Positions 57,545-64,000 of a stretch of DNA of 64,000 bases are shown piece by piece. The DNA comes from Gymnothorax reevesii. Its lineage: Eukaryota > Chordata > Actinopteri > Anguilliformes > Muraenidae. Numbering within the stretch: position 1 is the stretch's first letter; each line of letters starts with the position of its first letter. The DNA lies in the NCBI GenBank assembly GCA_029721435.1, contig CM056576.1, forward strand, positions 64,375,876 through 64,439,875, in the 5' to 3' direction. The translations under genes were made by a program, and so were the position numbers. A model generated the notes under the pieces. It was given only the letters and a program-made list of their open reading frames with translations. It made no database searches and was not told the origin of the DNA.

Positions 57545-59040
57545 CTGCCAGTCTGTCTGTCAGCCCGTGGCTGGGGCCAGGTCTGCTATCTCTGATTGCC
57601 TTGTTTTTCAGAAGCAGAAATGCAACTGTTGTGCCTAACTTATCATATTATCCATATTTTCAAACGCGGCAACAAATGCATGAACTGGGGGGAAAAAAAG
57701 GCCTGAAAAGCCGGTACAGTGCGTTGACCGGTTCCGCAAACGGAATTTGTCTGAAGCCTCTGGTATCAATACAGCATTCAGTGGCGGAAAGTTATCTGTC
57801 ACCAATTTGCGGAAATTACTCACGCACTTTGTGGGTCAATTAGTTATCTTCAGTCATTAGAAATAAAGCCTTGCAGTCATTTTTCAGTGGCACGTCCTTT
57901 GACCGGTTCCGCAAATAATTTCCAGTTTTGCGAACAGCGCCCTTTGTCAGGCCAAACTTATGATATTCTTCGTTTTTTGGCATAATTGCATGCCCCTGGC
58001 CACAAAGGAACAGACACAGTGTATTTTCCACCAATTTTAGCCAGCATTACTCTGCAGTGTTAATCATAATAATTGGTCAAATTTATGGATAATTGTTCCG
58101 TGTCGACATTGTATTAGCTGGAATCCATGTGCGCTGGCCTCAGTCTAAGACGATTTTGTACTTCCATCGATATTCAACTGCTATCAGCGACAATGATTGA
58201 TTCTTTCTACTCTTTCCAATTCAAGTACATGCCAAGTGTACATTAAAATTATCAGGATGAGACCACAAATTCAGATTAATACAGGACATGAGTAATGATC
58301 AACCCGTTGAACCTCCGAAAAACAGTTGTGGGGGAAAAGATGTTTTATTTCACATTGTCTACATTAAACTTTAATAAAATTCTTTCAGAAAAATAAACAA
58401 GAATATGTCTCATAAGTTTATAAACCAACAAATGGCGTTTTCAGAACTAGTCAAACGACAAACAGTCACTCTAATGGGTGTAGATGAAAAAGTATCAAGA
58501 GTACAAAATTGGGATTTACATGGTCAAATATACGATAATATACGATAATTTCCGATCATAATGACACTTATAACATGTGATGAATCCGAGGAATACACGC
58601 GTTTAACGGCCACACACTGCGCAGTGCGCTTTATCACAGGCATTGATTTGGTACTGCGGCAACGGCAAGCAACAGTTATCGGGCATTTATTTCTCTATCA
58701 AGCCGAATAGCTTGAAACAATAGTTAAGAGTTAAATCAACTATAATTTAATGTTCCAGCGGTGTCAAACTCAAGGCTGACAGCGAAGTTGTTTTCCCACA
58801 AATAAAGTTTGATTTCTGCAAATTGCGGAATCGGTCAACCCTCTGTAGTTAGAATGTTAGCACAGAGAGTCGTTGCTGTGGAAACGGTCTCATCTCGTTG
58901 CATCGGTGTGAACTGGCAGGTTTCAGAACGTCGCAGACTGGTGCGTGACAAGTGGTTGCAAGTCTCAGCTCGTCTCGTCGCGAATCTTTGGTCTGAACTG
59001 GGCTTAAGACTACAATCTGGCTCTCTTGAGACTACAACTT

Positions 59041-59640
59041 CCTTCCTTCTTTTCTTTTTTCTGTCATTCCATCTTTCTTTTTCCCTCCAATTTCTTTCCT
59101 TCATTCCTTCTTCCTTTATTCGTTCTTTCTTTCCGAGTTTACTTCCTTCTATCCTGCCTTTCATCCTTCCTTCCATTCTTCCTCTCTACCAATTTTCTTT
59201 CCTTCCTTCCTTAGTTTGTCTTTCCTTCCATCATGCCTTCTTTCCTTCCCTCATACCGACTTTCTTTCCTATCTTTCTTCCTTTCTTCTTTCTGCTTTCC
59301 CTCTCTCTTTCCTTCCCTCTTTCTTTCTTTCCTTTTTCTTTCCTTCCTTCTGTCTGTCTTTCCTTCTTTCTTTCATATGTTATTCCTTATTTCCTTCCCT
59401 TCTTTCCTTCCCTCCTTCTATCTTTACTTCCATCCTTCTTCATCCCCTCTTTCTTTCCTTTCTTCCTTCCTTTCCTTCCTTCCTTACTTCCTTCTTCCCT
59501 TCATTCCTCTGTTTCTTTCCGTCCATCCTCCTTCTTTCTTTGTGCTTTCCGTCCTTCCTTTGCTTTCCTTCTTTTTTCCTACCTTCCTTCTTTCCTTACT
59601 TCCCTCGTTATTTCCTTCTTTCCTTCCTTCCTTGTTATGA
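59041..59640. repeat. 600-bp polypyrimidine tract (CTTT/CCTT)
   Basis: The + strand is almost wholly C and T in CTTT, CCTT and CTTCC combinations. Open frames rich in Phe, Leu, Ser and Pro on + and in Lys, Glu and Arg on minus follow from composition alone. It starts close to the right end of the PIF-like element. Confidence 0.95.
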
Positions 59641-59739
59641 TTCCAAATTCTTTCGTAATCGCACGGTTCGCTACTTCTCCCAGTCTTCACTCGATCCCCA
59701 AACATTATACATCAACGTCCTACCAAACCAGAACATAGC

Positions 59740-61085
59740 AACTGCCTAGCAACGCCCAAGAAACTACTCAGAACACTATAGCAACTGCCTAGCAACTGCC
59801 TAGCAACGCTCTAGCAACCAACCAGAACACTATTGCAACCGCCTAGCAACGCCCTAGAACCACTCAGAACACCATAGCAACTGTTTAGCAACACCCAAGC
59901 TACCACCCAGAACACCATAGCAACCGCCTAGCAACCACCCAGAACACCATAGCAACTGCCTAGCAATGCCTTAGTAACCACCCAGAACATGATGTCAACT
60001 GTTTACCAGAGCGCTGGCAACCACCACCAACCCTGTCCTTGTAAAGCAGCAGGCCCATTCAAAATTTCCACTGGAATTTTCTGGTTATGTGCCGGCAGCA
60101 ATGTCAATGAGAAATCAATGAGAAAATCACTCTCATCTTCACCCTCTCGCCTTGAACTCATACACTCACATAAAAACTCTTCTCTAACTCTCAAACAAAG
60201 ACAAGTAATGACCAAGCAGCCATTAGGAACACCATAGCAACCACCCAGAACGCCCCAGCAACCACCCAGAACACGACAACAACTGCTTAACAACGCCCTA
60301 GCAAACACCCAAAACCCCATAGCAACCGCCTAGCAACGCCCTAGCAACCACCCAAAACACCATAGCAACTGCCTAGCAACGCTCTAGCACACCACCCAGA
60401 ACACCATAGCAACTGCGTAGCAACGCCCTAGCAACCACCCAGAACACCATAGCAACTGCCTAGTAACCCCTCAGAACACCAAAGCAACTGCCTAGCAACA
60501 CCCTAGCAACCACCCGGGACACCATAGCAACCGCCTGGCAAGGCCTTAGCAACCACCCAGAACACCATAGCACCCGCCTAGCAACCACCCAGAACACCAT
60601 AGCACCCGCCTAGCAACCACCCAGAACACCATAGCACCCGCCTAGCAACCACCCAGAACACCATAGCAACCGCCTAGCAACCACTCAGGACACCAAAGCA
60701 ACTGCCTTGCACCGCCCTAGCAACCACCCAGAACACTATAGCAACCACCTAGCAACCACCCAGAACACCATAGCAACTGCCTAGCAAGGCCCTAGCAACC
60801 ACCCAGACCACCATAGCAACCACCTATCAACGCCCGAGCAACCACCCAGAGCACCATAGCAACCGCCTAGCAACAACCAAGAACACCAAAGCAACTGCCT
60901 ACCAACGCCCTAGCGACCACCCAAAACACCATAGCAACCGCCTTGCAACGCCCCAACAACCACCCAGAACACCATAGCAACTGCCTAGCAACACCATAGC
61001 AACCACCCAGAACACCATAGCAGCTGCCTAGCAACACCCTCACAAGTACACAGAACACCATAGCAACCGCCTAGCAACAGTTTCA
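59740..61085. repeat. CCATAGCAAC / CCTAGCAAC minisatellite, ~1.35 kb
   Basis: Several dozen variants of ACCATAGCAACYGCCTAGCA and GCCCTAGCAACCACCCAGAA alternate, giving mixed units of about 32 bp (without the CGCCCTAGCAA module) and 43-45 bp (with it). About 60005-60225 is a non-repetitive island within the array. Confidence 0.95.
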
Positions 61086-61089
61086 GCCA

Positions 61090-61780
61090 GTCCTCATTAT
61101 GACAAATTACAATAAAATGATGTAACTTTTTAAGCTACTCAACTTATCAACCGTTCAGACATTCCAACTCCTGATTGTTATCAACTATGACTTCCGCCAA
61201 CTGTTTCCTCTGCCCAAACCTGTCTCAAAATAAAAGTCCTTACTGCAATTCTTCACTTTTAAAAAATTTTACTATTAAAAATTTCCATATGACAGTTGTC
61301 ATCAACTTTGACTCCCGCAAACTGTTTCCTCGGTCCACATCTGTTTCAAAATAAAAGTCCTCACCACTACCATAATTATCCTACTAAAAACCAAGCTACC
61401 AATATCATAATGCATTGATTTGTAACAAACTCCACCTTATGCAACTACACTTTGCGTTTTCAATGCACACGTAATTCCCTGGAATTACATTATCTAGTGA
61501 TTATTATTATTATTATTTTTCTTCGAACACACTTAATGCGGCCTCAACCGTTTAACGTAGAAACTTCATTCTGTGTTGCGTAGGTCTTACTTAGGACACC
61601 TGTGCAATGTATTTTTCATCTTTCTAACTTATATACTTTTTGAGTGATTGATAAAAACAAAAAACTTTTCCTCCCATAGACTTAGCATTGGCATTATGAC
61701 ATCACAATAGGGCCATTAAGCAAATAGAATCTTGTGCCAGATGTTCTGACCACCTGCTGTAACTCAGTTTCTCAGGCTTT
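61090..61780. other. Spacer with a two-copy dispersed block
   Basis: Two related blocks, 61164-61235 and 61293-61355 (ACTGTTTCCTCNGYCCA...TCAAAATAAAAGTCCT), form a loose direct repeat. An ATT triplet run lies at about 61503-61518. Nothing coding. Confidence 0.6.
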
Positions 61781-62139
61781 AAAGCCCAGTTCAGACCAAA
61801 GATTCGAGACGAGACCGTTTTAGAACGTTGCAGGGAAGAGTCGCAGCTGTGTTAACTGGCCGTCTCAGCTAGTTGCAAGCCGACTGATGGTGTCGCCAGC
61901 GATTCAGCTTGTCAAATCGCAAGAAGCTGGTTTTAGAACATTAAGCACAAAACCGTCTCAGCAGCCAATCAGCTCGTAGCGAATTCAGCAGGTCTCGGGA
62001 GTTGCAAACTATTTGGCTGGTCGGAACTGCGCCGAGAAAAACCGAGAAAAATTCACTAACAAGGGCAGGTCTCCCATAGCGAGCTCCCGGCACAGACTGG
62101 CATAAGCGCCCTGGGTATTTCATTGAATGTCCCATGGAC

Positions 62140-63351
62140 CAGTCGCGCAGCCAGAACTTGAAATTGCGTGGGCACTAAGCATTTCTTCAAAACAATTATT
62201 AGTTCTGATTCGATCGCGATCATTTTTTTTCTAATTAAATACGCCTTCAATCCGAAAACACTCCGCACTATCAAGTGTTGCTTGTTCACCTCGTTCAGAC
62301 AAAACGATAATCTTTTTTTGGACGCGCAATTTTGTGCATTTCAAATCTCTGTCTTTTATTCAATTTGGATAGGCCTAATTCAATCGAACATGAAGCACAG
62401 GTTAGATCGCCTGATGAGCCGAAAAGGTAGCACGGAAGTTCCAGAGCAGTTTTTCTATCGAAAAGTATAATACTTTTAATAAAAGTACAACTTATGCGCA
62501 GTGGTGGTTGGTGGACAGAGAACAAGGAGGGCAATAGACATGTCTTTAAACAGCTTATTATTGATCTGTTTTCTGTCAATTTCCCTGGTGTAAGACACTT
62601 AAATTAACCCTCCCCTCTCAGGTGTAGCTAATTGTCCTCGTTAAGACGAGAATGCACCAGTTGAACGCAAAAAAGAGCGCATTTCAATCTTTCTCAATTA
62701 AACAGTCATTACGCTGAGGTTTGACGACTTGCTCAGAATGTGACAAAATTTAACGAGGAAAATCCACAGTGGTTCTTTTCGTGAAGGGTTGCCTATTTAG
62801 GCATGTGAATGAAACATTTTTATAGATTTTTTATTCACTTGCCTAAACATTTCATCAAAGGGGAAACTAACATGTTGACCAAGAACAATGATTGAAATCG
62901 GGTTACTTAATCTCATCCTTTTCAAGAGATGTTTTCTGCCCCCTCGGTTTTCCATCCACCACCCACCACAGCTTATGAGTAACTTATTTTTCCGAACTGT
63001 ATTATGCCTATTGATTAGTCGCCCTTAGATTGCATCGCGAGAGAAGCCGTGTCATTATTCATATAAATAGAAATTGCTTTAATAAAGGAAAATGGCTGAG
63101 AACAAGTTAGGTATAATTGTAGTAAAGCCATGTTGTGTGGCCGCTCTATTTTACTGCAGTCAAGCGTTCACAATACTCAGGTGTGGCAGCCCCAGTGATT
63201 TGAAATGCACAAAATTGCGCATCCAACTGAATGCTTTCGGATGGAATGTATAGTTAATTAGAAAAAATTGAAAGCGATCGAGTTAGAACAAATAAATGTT
63301 TTAAGGAGATATTTCGTTCCCACCCAATATTATGTTCTGGCTACGCCTCTG
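62140..63351. mobile_element. Nested hAT-type foldback in copy 2
   Basis: The same insertion as in copy 1, at the same point, with the same flanks (CCATGGAC at 62132-62139, CGATGGAA at 63352-63359). It was therefore present before the two PIF-like copies diverged. Confidence 0.8.
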
Positions 63352-63445
63352 CGATGGAACGCTCCGAATTCTTGCCCCTCTCTTTTTTGTACGTCCTCGT
63401 TTTTACCTGGCCCCTCCCCTAGGGGGCCAGGTTAAGCAATGATCA

Positions 63446-63448
<3 letters not shown>

Positions 63449-63483
<35 letters not shown>
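63449..63483. repeat. (TG)n microsatellite in copy 2
   Basis: About 17 TG units at the site corresponding to 57503-57542; a few units shorter than in copy 1. Confidence 0.95.
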
Positions 63484-63486
<3 letters not shown>

Positions 63487-64000
63487 CTGCCAGTCTGTCT
63501 GTCAGCCCGTGGCTGGGGCCAGGTCTGCTATCTCTGATTGCCTTGTTTTTCAGAAGTAGAAATGCAACTGTTGTGCCGAACTTATCATATTATCCATATT
63601 TTCAAACGCGGCAACAAATGCATGAACTGGGAAAAAAAAGGCCTGAAAAGCCGGTACAGTGCATTGACCGGTTCTGCAAACGGAATTTGTCTGAAGCCTC
63701 TGGTATCAATACAGCATTCAGTGGCGGAAAGTTATCTGTTCACCAATTTGCGGAAATTACTCACGCACTTTGTGGGTCAATTAGTTCTCTTCAGTCATTA
63801 GAAATAAAGCCTTGCAGTCATTTTTCAGTGGCACGTCCTTTGACCGGTTCCGCAAATGATTTCCAGTTTTGCGAACAGCGCCCTTTGTCAGGCCAAACTT
63901 ATGATATTCTTCGTTTTTTGGCATAATTGCATGCCCCTGGCCACAAAGGAACAGACACAGTGTATTTTCCACCAATTTTAGCCAGCATTACTCTGCAGTG

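Larger units (their letters stand above)
55812..59004. mobile_element. PIF/Harbinger-like non-autonomous element, copy 1 (3193 bp)
   Basis: The left end AGCCCAGTTCAGACCAAAGA and the reverse-complemented right end AGCCCAGTTCAGACCAAAGA are identical. Inverted similarity runs on through TTSGCGACGAGAC. TAA is duplicated at 55809-55811 and 59005-59007, the 3-bp TWA signature of PIF/Harbinger. No transposase or Myb-like gene is recognisable. A hAT-type foldback is nested at 56174-57405. A second copy starts at 61783. Confidence 0.88.
61783..64000. mobile_element. PIF/Harbinger-like element, copy 2 (cut by window end)
   Basis: Starts AGCCCAGTTCAGACCAAAGA after TAA (61780-61782). It matches copy 1 base for base with occasional substitutions and small indels; by eye well over 90 percent, with the offset changing only from 5971 to about 5950. 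Small differences include a 14-base gap near 63050 (CTTTAACTGCCATT present only in copy 1). Confidence 0.92.

Noticed and set aside
57840..58034. Small minus-strand protein (LFLCGQGHAIMPKNEEYHKF) present in three places
   Set aside because: Its three occurrences (also 18924-19124 and 63781-63975) are copies of the same repeat; the oldest copy differs in start and end and no splice partners exist.
58809..59738. 309-codon open frame on the + strand, rich in Phe, Leu, Ser and Pro
   Set aside because: It is produced by the CTTT/CCTT pyrimidine tract; all three + frames are open over it and none has a domain.
59740..61085. CRISPR-like alternation of repeat and spacer
   Set aside because: The spacers are themselves variants of the repeat and unit length varies; the context is eukaryotic. 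It is a minisatellite.

Overview
The window looks like teleost fish nuclear DNA. It has a vertebrate gene with small exons and kilobase introns, Tc1/mariner, hAT and PIF/Harbinger-like transposons, a tRNA-derived SINE, solo LTRs, and AT-rich spacers with TG, TA and pyrimidine repeats. Nothing bacterial is visible: no operons, CRISPR array or rRNA. Family names below come from reading motifs by eye; no search was run.

The one ordinary host gene is a copper type II monooxygenase of the DBH/MOXD family on the + strand. Three consecutive internal exons (22067-22264, 25074-25176, 47570-47736) have matching phases and consensus splice sites. They encode 156 residues, including the H-H and H-Y motifs of the first copper site. 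The earlier (DOMON) exons and the later exons (second copper site) were not found. The intron between the second and third exon is 22.4 kb and is filled with mobile elements.

Layout: 0.1-0.5 kb, a foldback element and a SINE. 0.7-5.6 kb (minus strand), two multi-exon repetitive genes side by side: a decayed zinc-finger/transposase-like gene and a SAMD3-like gene. 5.8-7.4 kb, an LTR-like repeat, a 55-bp-arm palindrome and a diverged tandem duplication. 8.3-10.3 kb, a Tc1 element split by a solo LTR. 10.9-16 kb, hAT fragments, a CpG-rich non-autonomous element, a LINE tail and a MITE. 16-21.9 kb, mariner and Tc1 remnants. 22-25.2 kb, the first two MOXD-like exons with a second copy of the solo LTR. 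25.9-36.2 kb, a minisatellite, nested TIR elements and two inverted copies of a ~0.95 kb repeat. 36.7-38.4 kb, a TIR element holding a 1.2-kb LTR. 42.6-47.0 kb, a deep nest: a TA-flanked TIR element contains an LTR and a full-length hAT with a perfect 8-bp target duplication, and that hAT contains a foldback hAT with its own perfect 8-bp duplication. 51-55 kb, a minisatellite-bearing LTR and another Tc1. 55.8-64 kb, two nearly identical direct copies of a 3.2-kb non-autonomous PIF/Harbinger-like element, separated by a 600-bp pyrimidine tract and a ~1.35-kb CCATAGCAAC minisatellite.

Apart from the MOXD-like exons, every recognisable coding region is transposon-derived and most carry stops or frameshifts. 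No clearly new biological system was found. The best leads are the paired repetitive genes at 0.7-5.6 kb, the TACTAAC-rich LTR family, the X-box-like array and the layered insertion chronology.
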